From: Pedomonas mirosovicensis
GTDB taxonomy: Bacteria > Pseudomonadota > Alphaproteobacteria > Sphingomonadales > Sphingomonadaceae
Reading direction: 5' to 3'
DNA: 64,000 bases
NCBI RefSeq assembly: GCF_022569295.1
Contig: NZ_JAKFIA010000001.1
Span: forward strand, 1,007,001-1,071,000
Below the pieces are notes generated by a model, which saw nothing but the letters and a program-made list of their open reading frames with translations, made no database searches and was not told the DNA's origin. Below are positions 28,320 to 36,923 of this stretch, one piece after another (the first letter of the stretch is position 1; each line of letters opens with the position of its first letter). Position numbers and translations under genes: made by a program.

Positions 28320-28892
28320 ATGATGACGGTGTTCGAGCGACTGATGGCCAATCTGCTGCGGCGGGAAGGCGGGTACGTGTATCACCGTGACGACCGGGGC
28401 GGCGAAACCAACTTCGGCATTACCGAGGCGGTGGCGCGTCAATATGGTTACGACGGGCCGATGCAGGCCATGCCCGAGGCCGTGGCCATGGAAATCTATC
28501 GTCAGCGCTACTGGGTCGCGCCGGGGTTCGAGCGGGTGGCGGGCCTCAGCGTCCCCGTGGCCGAGGAGCTGTTCGACACGGGCGTCAACATGGGGCCGAT
28601 GGTGGCCGGGCGCTTTCTCCAGCGGGCGCTGAATGCGCTCAACCGGCAGGAGCGGGACTTTCCGGACGTGCTGGTGGATGGCGCGATTGGCCCGCAGACC
28701 CTGACGGCGTTGTCCCGCTACCTGCTGGTGCGGGGGCGCGAGGGAGAGGCCGTGCTGCTGACGGCGCTCAGCTGCCTGAAGGGCGAGCGGTACATCTCGC
28801 TGGCCGAGCAGCGCGGCGCCAACGAAAGCTTCGTCTACGGCTGGCTGCGAACGCGGGTGGGCATCGGCGAACAGGTGAGCCGCCTGACGTAA
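28320..28892 (+). CDS. glycoside hydrolase 108 / N-acetylmuramidase-like endolysin
   Basis: A 190-residue protein of the GH108 type, often annotated as a holin-associated N-acetylmuramidase. LLRREGGYVYH contains the EGG motif with the catalytic Glu. DDRGGETNFGITEAVARQYG is the substrate-cleft signature, and the C-terminal half (VDGAIGPQTLTAL) resembles a peptidoglycan-binding fold. No signal peptide is visible, so it would need a holin to reach the wall. A 3TM holin follows 39 bp later. The ATG at 28320 (or 28323) follows a GAGGGGAGACGAGG stretch. Confidence 0.85.
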   Translation: MMTVFERLMANLLRREGGYVYHRDDRGGETNFGITEAVARQYGYDGPMQAMPEAVAMEIYRQRYWVAPGFERVAGLSVPVAEELFDTGVNMGPMVAGRFLQRALNALNRQERDFPDVLVDGAIGPQTLTALSRYLLVRGREGEAVLLTALSCLKGERYISLAEQRGANESFVYGWLRTRVGIGEQVSRLT

Positions 28893-28931
28893 GCCGGCTG
28901 GTCCAACACAACGACAAACGGGGAGGGGGCG

Positions 28932-29345
28932 ATGGGTGTTGTGGATGCGATTGTGGGGCCGCTGGTGCGGGTGATCGACAAGGTGATCCCGGACCCGGAA
29001 GCGCGGGACCGGGCCAAGCTGGAGTTGCTGAAGCTGGAGGGCTCGCAGGAGCTGGAGCAAGTGAAAGCGCAGCTTTCGGCCATCATTGCCGAGGCGCAAT
29101 CCAGCGACCCGTGGACCAGCCGGGCCCGGCCCAGCTTTCTCTACGTGATGTATGCGCTGCTGCTGTTCTCCATCCCCATGGGGCTGGTGAGCGCCTGGGA
29201 CGCGGAGGTGGCGAAGCGCATCGCCGAGGGCATGACCGGCTATCTGCAGGCGATCCCCGAGCCGCTCTACGTGCTGTTTGGCACCGGTTACCTTGGCTAC
29301 ACCGCCGCCCGTCAGTGGGGGAAGGCGAAGGGCCGGGAGCGGTAG
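28932..29345 (+). CDS. 3TM holin (GTA-release holin family)
   Basis: A 137-residue membrane protein matching the three-helix holin family named for gene transfer agent release. An amphipathic, charged N-terminal part (PEARDRAKLELLKLEGSQ) precedes hydrophobic segments around FLYVMYALLLFSIPMG and LYVLFGTGYLGYTAA. A GGGGAGGGGG ribosome site lies upstream. With the muramidase gene it forms a minimal lysis cassette. No capsid, tail, terminase or integrase genes lie nearby, so this is more like a domesticated lysis unit than a prophage. Confidence 0.82.
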   Translation: MGVVDAIVGPLVRVIDKVIPDPEARDRAKLELLKLEGSQELEQVKAQLSAIIAEAQSSDPWTSRARPSFLYVMYALLLFSIPMGLVSAWDAEVAKRIAEGMTGYLQAIPEPLYVLFGTGYLGYTAARQWGKAKGRER

Positions 29346-29483
29346 GGGGCAGGGATCAGCGAAGCAATTGCCGGGCTTGAGAAGGGGCGCTACAGGCGGC
29401 CCTTTTTCATATTCGACCATAATTACAACGTGTTAGGCCGGAAACGATTTGGCCCGCGTTAGGGCCGAAACTATTCTCGGAAG

Positions 29484-29512
29484 ATCGGCGGGGATGGGCC
29501 CCGCCGATTTTT
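29484..29512 (+). terminator. strong intrinsic terminator downstream of the lysis pair
   Basis: A perfect 10-bp stem, ATCGGCGGGG (29484-29493) with its complement at 29499-29508, a 5-nt loop, then TTTT. It could end read-through from the holin gene or a short RNA that begins between 29346 and 29480. Confidence 0.75.
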
Positions 29513-29521
29513 ACCGAGGAG

Positions 29522-29630
29522 ACATCTATGAAGATGTTCTTTCGGTTCGAGTGGAAACGGATCCGAGTGAGACTCGGGATCCAGTTCTAATCTCGAACGC
29601 CGGAGGAAGGGGTCGCATCCCTTCCTCCGG
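29522..29630 (+). ncRNA. candidate structured RNA or multi-hairpin element
   Basis: Four helices fit together. ACATCT/AGATGT (29522-29537) has an ATGA loop. GTTCGAG (29545-29551) pairs with CTCGAAC (29592-29598) and encloses GGATCCGAGT/ACTCGGGATCC (29559-29582, one bulged base). A perfect 12-bp stem closes the set (29600-29611 with 29619-29630). The density of stems in a noncoding gap suggests a structured leader or small RNA. No known family is recognised and the strand is assumed. Confidence 0.35.
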
Positions 29631-29797
29631 GATCGGTAAATTACCAGGGCGGTGGACACTCGACAATCCGCAACCGTTCCCGGCTGGCAAGCTTTATGGT
29701 CGTAGATGGCGGCGAAAGGTCATCCAAACGGTCAGGCTCGCCATAGGGCCAGATGCGCCCATATGTGTGGCATGGACCATAGCGAGGGAGGCTTTTG

Positions 29798-30111
29798 ATG
29801 GCCAACCAGCAGCCCCAGCGCGGGCCTGAGATCCAGCCGACGTCGCCGACCGATCCGCAACCCGGCGCGCCGCCCGAGATTCAGCCGACCACGCCGCCGG
29901 AGACTCACCCCGGCGCGCAGCCTGATACCGACCCCGGCCATCGGCCGGGGGCGAGCCGGAAGTGCCCACCTATCCGGAAGTGCAGCCATCACGGGAGACG
30001 CCGAGTCCGGGGCCGATGCCTGGGCCGAGCCACGAGCCCGAGCCGCTGCCGCAGCCGGATACGCCCCAGCCCACGCCGAGCCCAGGGCCGACGGCCGCCT
30101 TCAAGGCGTAA
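29798..30111 (+). CDS. small proline-rich protein, reading frame broken
   Basis: After a GAGGGAGG ribosome site an ATG opens a Pro/Glu/Gln-rich frame (repeats of EIQPT). At the G run 29947-29951 this frame changes to Arg/Cys/His-rich sequence. One base back (-1), the Pro-rich composition continues (PEVPTYPEVQPS, then PGPMPGPSHEPEP) to a TAA at 30109-30111. Together they would give about 104 residues. A missing G in the sequence, a real mutation or a -1 slip could explain it. No function is known. Confidence 0.4.
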
Positions 30112-30292
30112 ATTCCGGATCGCGGAAAGCTGCAAGCCGCCGTTTGCCGGGACGGACGGCGGCTTGGTGAAGGTTGGTCGCTGTCCGCCGATCGCCCGTC
30201 GCGCAAGCCTGCCGGAGAGTGACAGATAGGTTGCAGCAGCCGGTGCGCGCGCTATAAGGCCGTTGAACAAATAATAAGTGAGGACCGCGGCC

Positions 30293-31078
30293 ATGGCAGA
30301 GTTTGCATTGCCAGCGAATTCGAAGGTGAAGAAGGGCAAGACCTATCCGGCCCCGCAGGGCGCTGCGAAGGTCAGGAAGTTCAGCATCTACCGCTGGAAC
30401 CCCGACGATGGCCAGAACCCGCACATGGACACCTACGAGGTGGATCTGGCGGAATGCGGCCCGATGGTCCTCGACGCTCTCATCAAGATCAAGAACGAGA
30501 TCGACCCGACGCTGACCTTCCGCCGGTCCTGCCGCGAAGGCGTGTGCGGCTCGTGCTCGATGAACATTAACGGCCAGAACGGCCTGGCCTGCACCACCGC
30601 CATTGAAGACTGCAAGGGCGCGGACGTGAAGATCACCCCGCTGCCGCACATGGAAGTCATCAAGGACCTGGTGCCGGACTTCAAGACCTTCTACGCCCAG
30701 TATGCTTCGATCAAGCCGTGGCTGCAGACCGCGACTCCGGCCCCCTCGGGTGCGGAGCGGCTGCAGTCGAAGGAAGATCGCGCCAAGCTGGACGGCCTTT
30801 ACGAGTGCATCCTGTGCGCCTGCTGCTCGACCTCCTGCCCCAGCTACTGGTGGAACGGCGAGAAGTACCTGGGCCCGGCCGTGCTGCTGCAGGCCTATCG
30901 CTGGCTGGCCGACAGCCGCGACGAGATGACCGGCGAGCGCCTCGACGCGCTGGAGGACCCGTTCCGTCTCTATCGCTGCCACACCATTATGAATTGCGCC
31001 AACGTCTGCCCCAAGGGCCTGAACCCGGCCAAGGCGATCGCCGAGATCAAGAAGATGATGGTGGAGCGCCAGCTCTAA
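30293..31078 (+). CDS. sdhB: succinate dehydrogenase iron-sulphur subunit
   Basis: The 261-residue iron-sulphur subunit that passes electrons from SdhA to the membrane quinone site. The [2Fe-2S] cysteines are in [11 protein letters not shown] and NGLACTT; the [4Fe-4S] set is in [15 protein letters not shown]; the [3Fe-4S] set is in [20 protein letters not shown]. The ATG at 30293 (MAEFALP) follows a GTGAGGA ribosome site. It stands alone, about 22 kb from sdhCDA and on the opposite strand, with its own terminator, so its dosage is set independently. Confidence 0.97.
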   Translation: MAEFALPANSKVKKGKTYPAPQGAAKVRKFSIYRWNPDDGQNPHMDTYEVDLAECGPMVLDALIKIKNEIDPTLTFRRSCREGVCGSCSMNINGQNGLACTTAIEDCKGADVKITPLPHMEVIKDLVPDFKTFYAQYASIKPWLQTATPAPSGAERLQSKEDRAKLDGLYECILCACCSTSCPSYWWNGEKYLGPAVLLQAYRWLADSRDEMTGERLDALEDPFRLYRCHTIMNCANVCPKGLNPAKAIAEIKKMMVERQL

Positions 31079-31119
31079 ATTTTCCGCGCCGCACGCGCCG
31101 GAAAACCCGGAAATCCTGG

Positions 31120-31150
31120 AAGGGCCGTGCTGGATAGCGCGGCCCTTTTT
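31120..31150 (+). terminator. sdhB terminator
   Basis: An 11-bp stem (31120-31130 with 31137-31147, including one G-T pair) around a 6-nt loop, followed by a TTTTT run. It lies 41 bp after the sdhB stop codon. Confidence 0.8.
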
Positions 31151-31227
31151 CCTTGGCCGGGACTCCCCTGGGCGGGCGGGGACGCGCCGGATCGGCGGGC
31201 GCAGCCGTGCGGTCCGGCAAATTGAAA

Positions 31228-32559
31228 TTAGAAGAGGGACGACGTGGAGGTTGGGGAGGCTGCCGGGAATGCGGCAGGAAAGGGGGACGCCGCCAGCGCC
31301 ACCGCTGCCGTGCCGTGAATGGCCGGCGGCTCAGCAGCAGGCTCCGCTGGCGCCCTGGGCGGCGCGGATGGCGGCTCGGCCTCGTTGATGGACGTGGGGG
31401 TGGTGCGGGCGATGACCCGGTTGCGGCCCTGCTCCTTGGCCTCATAGAGCGCATGGTCCGCCCGGACGAAGGCGGAATGCAGCGTGTCCTCCGGCCGGAT
31501 GATGGTCAGGCCGATGCTGGTGGTCACGCGGAACTGGTGCTGGTCGACGCAGAACGCCTCCTGCTCCAGCGTTGCGCGGATGCGCTCGGCCACGCTGCTG
31601 GCGCGGTCCAGATCGGTGGTGGGCAGGAGAGCGGCGAACTCCTCGCCGCCCATGCGCGCGACGATATCGCCCGCGCGGGTGCAGGACTTGATGAGCGCGC
31701 CAAACCGGCGCAGCACTTCATCGCCCGCATGGTGGCCGTAGCAATCGTTGATCTGCTTGAAATGGTCGAGATCAAGCACGAGCAGCGCCGGCCAGACATG
31801 GGAGCGGTCGGCCCGGGCCAGCTCCACATCGGCGATCTGGTGAAAGGCGCGGCGGTTGAACACGCCGGTCAGATCGTCAACGGCGGCCCGGTGGCGCAGC
31901 AGGCGGTGAATCCGCTCCATCACCAGCAGCACGAAGCTGATGTTGAGGATGAAGCTGGTGCACAGGATTTGCAGCAGGGCCACGCTGGCGGTGGGGGACT
32001 GGGAATTGACGTAAGGCTCGACCGGCATGGCCCGCAGCGCATAGATCATCCACAGAACGTAGGCGACGCACTCGAGGGCGAACCCCAGCAGCAGGAAGGG
32101 AATTGCCACCGAATAGGTGCTGTCGCTGGCGCTCAGCCGCCGCAGGACGACGAGGGGCCAGATCGCCAGGAGCGTCATGAAGATGGAGGTGTTGAGCAGC
32201 CGCACCCACAGCAGCGGCTGGGCATAGACGAAGTAGCAATGGATGCAGAACTCGATGGCGATCAGTATCGCCAGCAGCCCCGACCGCTGCGGGCTGCCCA
32301 CGAAACGCATCAGCCCGGTGACCAGCAGCACGTTGCCGAGCGTGAGGACGAAGTTGGGCAGGATGAGCGTGAGCGTGGAATCGAGGCTCCCATGCATGGA
32401 GTTCAGCACCGAGCCGAGGCCGATCAGCGTGTTGCCGATGGCCCAGGCAATAATGGCGGGCTCGCCGGGATTAAGCCGGTAAATGCCAATGAGCAGCGCC
32501 GCGCTGAAAAGACTGGCACAGGCAATGGCAACGAGCAGGGTGTTGGTGTCTAGAAACAT
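31228..32559 (-). CDS. membrane-bound diguanylate cyclase (GGDEF)
   Basis: A 443-residue enzyme that makes cyclic di-GMP from two GTP. About seven N-terminal hydrophobic segments (1-215) form an unclassified membrane sensor. The GGDEF domain (about 225-385) has the active motif GGEEF at 304-308 and an inhibitory-site RxxD at 295-298, so product feedback is likely. The C-terminal 55 residues are a low-complexity Ala/Pro/Ser tail of unknown role. It stands alone, divergent from zapE across 243 bp. It could tie motility (the che genes here) to polysaccharide production, but that is inference. Confidence 0.92.
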   Translation of the reverse strand: MFLDTNTLLVAIACASLFSAALLIGIYRLNPGEPAIIAWAIGNTLIGLGSVLNSMHGSLDSTLTLILPNFVLTLGNVLLVTGLMRFVGSPQRSGLLAILIAIEFCIHCYFVYAQPLLWVRLLNTSIFMTLLAIWPLVVLRRLSASDSTYSVAIPFLLLGFALECVAYVLWMIYALRAMPVEPYVNSQSPTASVALLQILCTSFILNISFVLLVMERIHRLLRHRAAVDDLTGVFNRRAFHQIADVELARADRSHVWPALLVLDLDHFKQINDCYGHHAGDEVLRRFGALIKSCTRAGDIVARMGGEEFAALLPTTDLDRASSVAERIRATLEQEAFCVDQHQFRVTTSIGLTIIRPEDTLHSAFVRADHALYEAKEQGRNRVIARTTPTSINEAEPPSAPPRAPAEPAAEPPAIHGTAAVALAASPFPAAFPAASPTSTSSLF

Positions 32560-32802
32560 CTATTTTTTATTTCACCGATCCTGCGATTGCCCCAGTCGTG
32601 AAACCCTAGAACGCACAAGGTTGGAAAAGGTGGCGGCCCGAGCATATGCTGGAACGCAGCCGGTCTTTTCATCCGGGCGACTTGTCTCTACAGCGTCAGG
32701 CCACGAGAAACCGGGCGATGCCGCGGGCGGTTCCTGCGGATGCGTCTCCCGGTTCGCCGCCGGCTTTCGGGCGGGCGGGAAATGCTTTATGGGCCGGTGG
32801 TT

Positions 32803-33963
32803 ATGAGCGTCATTGCAGCGTATCAGGATTTGGTCGCCCGCTCGGAGTTGCGTCCCGATCCCGACCAGGCGCGGATTGCCGCCCGGCTCGACGGGCTGGC
32901 CCGCGCGCTGGAGGCCTGGCGGCCGCAGTCGTCCAGCTCATGGTTCGGGCGGCTGTTCGGCGGCGGCAGGGAGGAAAGCCAGCCACCGCGCGGGCTCTAC
33001 ATGTGGGGCTCGGTGGGGCGGGGCAAGTCCATGCTGATGGACCTGTTTCACGACAACGTGAAGATCAGCCCGAAGCGCCGGGTGCATTTCCACGAGTTCA
33101 TGCTGGAGGCGCACGCCGCCATCCATAACTTCCGGCAGATGGACGAGGCCGGGCGGCGCGAGGCGTTTGGCCGGAACGTGGGCGATGATCCCATTCCGCC
33201 GGTTGCCGCAAAGATCGCCGAGGGCGCGCGGCTGCTGTGCTTTGACGAGATGCAGGTGACGGACGTGGCCGACGCCATGATCCTCGGTCGCCTGTTCACC
33301 GAGTTGTTCCGCAGCGGCGTGGTGGTTGTCACCACCTCCAACCGGCCGCCGCGGGACCTCTACAAGAACGGCCTCAACCGCCAGCTCTTCCTGCCGTTCA
33401 TCGACCTGCTGGAGGAAACGCTGGACGTGGAGACGCTGAACGGCCCCACCGACTACCGGCTCGACCGGCTGGGCGGAATGCCGGTCTACTACGTGCCGAA
33501 CGGGCCGGAGGCGACGGCGAAACTCTCCGAAGCCTTCTTCCGCCTCACCGACTATGCGGTGGAGGACCGGCAGAAGGTGCCCTCCGAAACCCTGACGGTG
33601 CAGGGGCGGGAAATCCTCGTGCCCAAGGCGCTGAAGGGCGTGGCGGTGTTCTCGTTCAAGCGCCTGTGCGCCAACCCGCTGGGTCCGGCGGATTACCTTG
33701 CCATCGCCCAGCGGTATCACACGGTCATCATTGTGGGCATCCCGAAGCTCGGCCCCGAAAAGCGCAACGAGGCCAAGCGCTTCGTAACGCTGATCGATGC
33801 GCTTTATGAATACCGCGTCAAGCTGCTGTGCGCCGCCGACGCGCCGCCGCAGGAGCTTTACACCGAAGGCGACGGGGCGTTCGAGTTCGAGCGGACAGTC
33901 TCGCGGCTGATGGAAATGCAATCCGCCGACTATCTGGCCGAAGGGCATGGCATTGCCGCCTGA
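32803..33963 (+). CDS. zapE: cell division protein ZapE / AFG1-like ATPase
   Basis: A 386-residue P-loop ATPase of the AFG1/ZapE family. Walker A is GSVGRGKS (69-76), Walker B lies in LLCFDEMQVTD (about 140-150), and the sensor region TTSNRPPRDLYKNGL follows. In E. coli ZapE acts on the FtsZ ring; the mitochondrial homologue is linked to respiratory complex turnover. Alphaproteobacterial copies often sit near sdh or mdh, as here. The ATG at 32803 starts the conserved region. Confidence 0.9.
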   Translation: MSVIAAYQDLVARSELRPDPDQARIAARLDGLARALEAWRPQSSSSWFGRLFGGGREESQPPRGLYMWGSVGRGKSMLMDLFHDNVKISPKRRVHFHEFMLEAHAAIHNFRQMDEAGRREAFGRNVGDDPIPPVAAKIAEGARLLCFDEMQVTDVADAMILGRLFTELFRSGVVVVTTSNRPPRDLYKNGLNRQLFLPFIDLLEETLDVETLNGPTDYRLDRLGGMPVYYVPNGPEATAKLSEAFFRLTDYAVEDRQKVPSETLTVQGREILVPKALKGVAVFSFKRLCANPLGPADYLAIAQRYHTVIIVGIPKLGPEKRNEAKRFVTLIDALYEYRVKLLCAADAPPQELYTEGDGAFEFERTVSRLMEMQSADYLAEGHGIAA

Positions 33964-34162
33964 CGGCGCGGCCCGGCATTCGTGAAAATCCGGACAAATT
34001 CCCGCTATCATCCTGAAACGGCGGCGGTTTGCCGCGCCCGCCGCTCCGCAATAAAATAATGGACAGGGGCGTCTAGAAATGATACCGGCCCGCCAACGGA
34101 CCCGGCTGCGCCGTGGCGCACCGGCTCCGATTTGATCCTTTCCCCCGAAGGTTTTCCAAAAC

Positions 34163-35305
34163 ATGCGAGACTTGAACCGTAAACGGTTGCTTCTGACCCT
34201 GTGCGTCGTGGTTGCTATCGGCGTTGTGGGCTTTGGCACCTGGTGGATGACCACCGGCCGTTATTTCCAGACCACCGACAATGCCTATGTGGAAGCCGAG
34301 ATCGTCCACATCGCGCCGAAGGTCGAGGGCTACGTGGCCGAGGTGGCCGTGGAGGACAATCAGCCGGTCAAGCAGGGCGACCTGCTGCTGCGCCTGGAAG
34401 ACAAGGACTATCGCACCAAGCTGGCCGAGGCGGAGGCGACGCTCTCCTCCCGGCTGGCCATCGCCCAGACCATCAAGGAGTCGCTGAAGGCCCAGCACCT
34501 CAGCGTGCGCGAGGCGGAGGCGTCGCTCGCCAGCGCCCGGGCCGAGGCGCTGCGCGCCGAGAAGGATCGCAAGCGCTACGCTGAACTGGCCGGCGCCAAG
34601 TGGGTCTCCGCGCAACGACTGGAGTCTGCGGTCGCGACCGCCTCGCAGGCGCAGGCAAGCGTTGCGGAGAAGCAGGCCGCGCTCGATGCCAGCATGCAGC
34701 AGCTGAACGTGCTGCGGGCCCAGGCCGAGGCGGTCTCCGGCAACATCGCCCAGGCGCAGGCCCAGGTGGACGAGGCCAAGCTGTCGGTATCCTACACCGA
34801 GATCCGCGCGCCGCGTGACGGCGTGATCGGCAACCGCTCGGCGCGCGAGGGCCAGTTCGTGCGCCCCGGCACCACGGTGATGGCGCTGGTGCCGCTGCGG
34901 GATGTGTATGTGGTGGCCAACTTCAAGGAAACGCAGCTGACCCGCGTGGCGGTGGGGCAGAAGGTGACGCTGGAAGTGGATGCCTTCCCGGATGCGGAGA
35001 TTCACGGCCGGGTGGAGAGCATCGCGCCGGCGAGCGGCTCGCGCTTCTCGCTGCTGCCGCCGGAGAACGCCACCGGCAACTTCACCAAGATCGTGCAGCG
35101 CCTGCCCGTCAAGATCGTGCTGGAGGGGCCGCTGCCCAAGAACGTGCGGCTGACGCCCGGCATGTCGGTCGTGGCCACCATCGATACGCGCAGCGGCGCG
35201 CGGCAGGCGCCGAAGAACCCGGCCGAGACGCATCTGGCGGCGGCCCCGACGGGCCCTGCCGGTCAGTCGGGTCTTGCCGCTCCGGCGGGCGCTGCCCATG
35301 AGTGA
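34163..35305 (+). CDS. HlyD/EmrA-family membrane fusion protein
   Basis: A 380-residue periplasmic adaptor. One N-terminal membrane helix (about 8-28) precedes a biotinyl-lipoyl-like domain (DNAYVEAEIVHIAPKVEGYV), a long coiled coil (about 90-200) and beta-barrel parts (SYTEIRAPRDGVIGNRSARE). It would link the inner-membrane exporter encoded next to an outer-membrane channel. Its stop overlaps the MFS start by 8 bp. The 199-bp gap upstream is the likely control region for the TetR encoded downstream. Confidence 0.9.
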   Translation: MRDLNRKRLLLTLCVVVAIGVVGFGTWWMTTGRYFQTTDNAYVEAEIVHIAPKVEGYVAEVAVEDNQPVKQGDLLLRLEDKDYRTKLAEAEATLSSRLAIAQTIKESLKAQHLSVREAEASLASARAEALRAEKDRKRYAELAGAKWVSAQRLESAVATASQAQASVAEKQAALDASMQQLNVLRAQAEAVSGNIAQAQAQVDEAKLSVSYTEIRAPRDGVIGNRSAREGQFVRPGTTVMALVPLRDVYVVANFKETQLTRVAVGQKVTLEVDAFPDAEIHGRVESIAPASGSRFSLLPPENATGNFTKIVQRLPVKIVLEGPLPKNVRLTPGMSVVATIDTRSGARQAPKNPAETHLAAAPTGPAGQSGLAAPAGAAHE

Positions 35306-36923
35306 GGCGACTCCGGCGGCCGCCACGGCCGGGCCGGGCGCCGCCCCGGCGGAGGAGAAGTGGTATCCGGGCTACGACGGGCCGCTGTGGCCGCCCGCCC
35401 GGCTGCTGGTCGGCTTCTTCCTCATGGTGTTCGGCATGTTCATGGCCGTGCTGGACATCCAGATCGTGGCGGCTTCCATCGGCGACATCCAGGCAGGCCT
35501 TGCCGCCAGCCCGGATGAGGCAAGCTGGGTGCAGGGTTCGTACCTGATCGCGGAAATCATCATGATTCCGCTCTCGGGCTACCTCTCCCGCGCCCTCTCG
35601 ACCAGGGTGATGTTCAGCCTGGCGGCGACGGGCTTCACGCTGGCCAGCATCCTGTGCGCCACCGCCACCACCATGGAGGAGATGATTATCTACCGCGCGC
35701 TGCAGGGTTTCCTCGGCGGCGGCATGATTCCCTCCATCTACTCCAGCATGATGATGGTGTTCGGCCGCACCCGGCAGAAGTCCATGATGGTGGCGGTGAG
35801 CCTCGTCGTCACCATGGCCCCGACCATCGGCCCGACGCTGGGCGGCTGGATCAGCGATGCCTTCGGCTGGCACTGGCTGTTTCTCGTCAACGTCATCCCC
35901 GGCATCATCGTGGCGACGGGCGTGTGGCTGTGCGTCGAGGGGCTGGACAAGCCGGACTATTCGCTGCTGAAGCGCATCGACGTGGCGGGCCTGGCGCTGA
36001 TGGCCGTGTTCCTCGGCTGCCTTGAGTATGTGCTGGAAGAGGGCGCCAAGGACCAGTGGTTCGAGGACTCGCACATCTTCTGGCTGTCGGTGATCTCGAC
36101 GGTGGCGGGCGTGGGGTTCATCGTCCGCACGCTCACGGTGAAGGAGCCGATCGTCAACCTGCGGATCTTCGGCAACTACAACTTTACCATGGGCTCGATC
36201 CTCGGCGCGCTGGTCGGCATCGGCCTGTTCGGCCTCGTCTATATCTTCCCGCTGTTCCTCGGGCGGGTGGCGGGCCTGTCGAGCATGCAGATCGGCGGCA
36301 TCCTGTCGGTCAGCGGCATGGCCATGATCGCGGGCGCGCCGTTGACCGGGTTTTTGCAAAAGCATCTGGACCTGCGCGCCATTTCCGCAATCGGCGTGCT
36401 GATGCTGGCCTACGCCACCTGGATGACCCACACGCTGACGGCGGAGTGGCGCTTCCATGAACTGGTGATCCCCCAGCTGCTGCGCGGCTTCGGCCTCATC
36501 ATGTGCCTGTCGGCCGTCAGTTCGGTGTCGTTCGGCACCCTGCCGCTGGACAAGATCAAGGACGCGGGCGGCCTTTATACCCTCTGCCGGAACCTGGGCG
36601 GCGCGTTCGGCCTTGCCTTCATCAACACCGTGCTCCAATGGCGGGAGAACTTCCATTGGTCGCGGCTGGGTGAGCAGGTAAGCCGGGGGCGGCCGGAGGT
36701 GGACGCGTGGCTGAGCGGCGCCGAGCAGCGCATGATGGATGCGGGCCTGGCCGACCCCTCGGGCGCGGCCATCAAGCAGCTGGGCCTTCTGTTCCAGCGC
36801 GAGGTGACGGTGATGAGCTATGCGGATTGCCTGGCGCTGCTGGGCGCCATGTTCTTCGCGGTGGTCATTATCCCGCTGCTGCTGAAATCAGGCCGGAACG
36901 CGCCTGCAGGAGACGCGCATTGA
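35298..36923 (+). CDS. DHA2-family MFS efflux transporter (EmrB-like)
   Basis: A 541-residue exporter with about fourteen helices. The signatures FMAVLDIQIVAASIGDIQ, WVQGSYLIAEIIMIPLSGYLS and MAPTIGPTLGGWISD are those of EmrB/DHA2 drug:proton antiporters. With the HlyD-type protein it forms an EmrAB-like pump. The ATG at 35298 overlaps the adaptor gene. The TetR gene follows with a TTG start overlapping this stop codon, so all three are one operon. Confidence 0.92.
   Translation: MSEATPAAATAGPGAAPAEEKWYPGYDGPLWPPARLLVGFFLMVFGMFMAVLDIQIVAASIGDIQAGLAASPDEASWVQGSYLIAEIIMIPLSGYLSRALSTRVMFSLAATGFTLASILCATATTMEEMIIYRALQGFLGGGMIPSIYSSMMMVFGRTRQKSMMVAVSLVVTMAPTIGPTLGGWISDAFGWHWLFLVNVIPGIIVATGVWLCVEGLDKPDYSLLKRIDVAGLALMAVFLGCLEYVLEEGAKDQWFEDSHIFWLSVISTVAGVGFIVRTLTVKEPIVNLRIFGNYNFTMGSILGALVGIGLFGLVYIFPLFLGRVAGLSSMQIGGILSVSGMAMIAGAPLTGFLQKHLDLRAISAIGVLMLAYATWMTHTLTAEWRFHELVIPQLLRGFGLIMCLSAVSSVSFGTLPLDKIKDAGGLYTLCRNLGGAFGLAFINTVLQWRENFHWSRLGEQVSRGRPEVDAWLSGAEQRMMDAGLADPSGAAIKQLGLLFQREVTVMSYADCLALLGAMFFAVVIIPLLLKSGRNAPAGDAH

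Larger units (their letters stand above)
29346..29797. other. 452-bp gap rich in hairpins
   Basis: I see no convincing protein gene, although a 126-codon frame (29449-29829) is open; its composition and lack of a ribosome site argue against it. A weak GC stem followed by TTTTT (29383-29406) may end the lysis transcript. A strong terminator (29484-29512) and a run of three stem-loops (29521-29630) follow, described separately. Confidence 0.5.

Noticed and set aside
29449-29829. A 126-codon plus-strand frame in the hairpin-rich gap
   Set aside because: It runs through a strong terminator and several perfect stems, has no ribosome site and overlaps the better-supported Pro-rich start at 29798.
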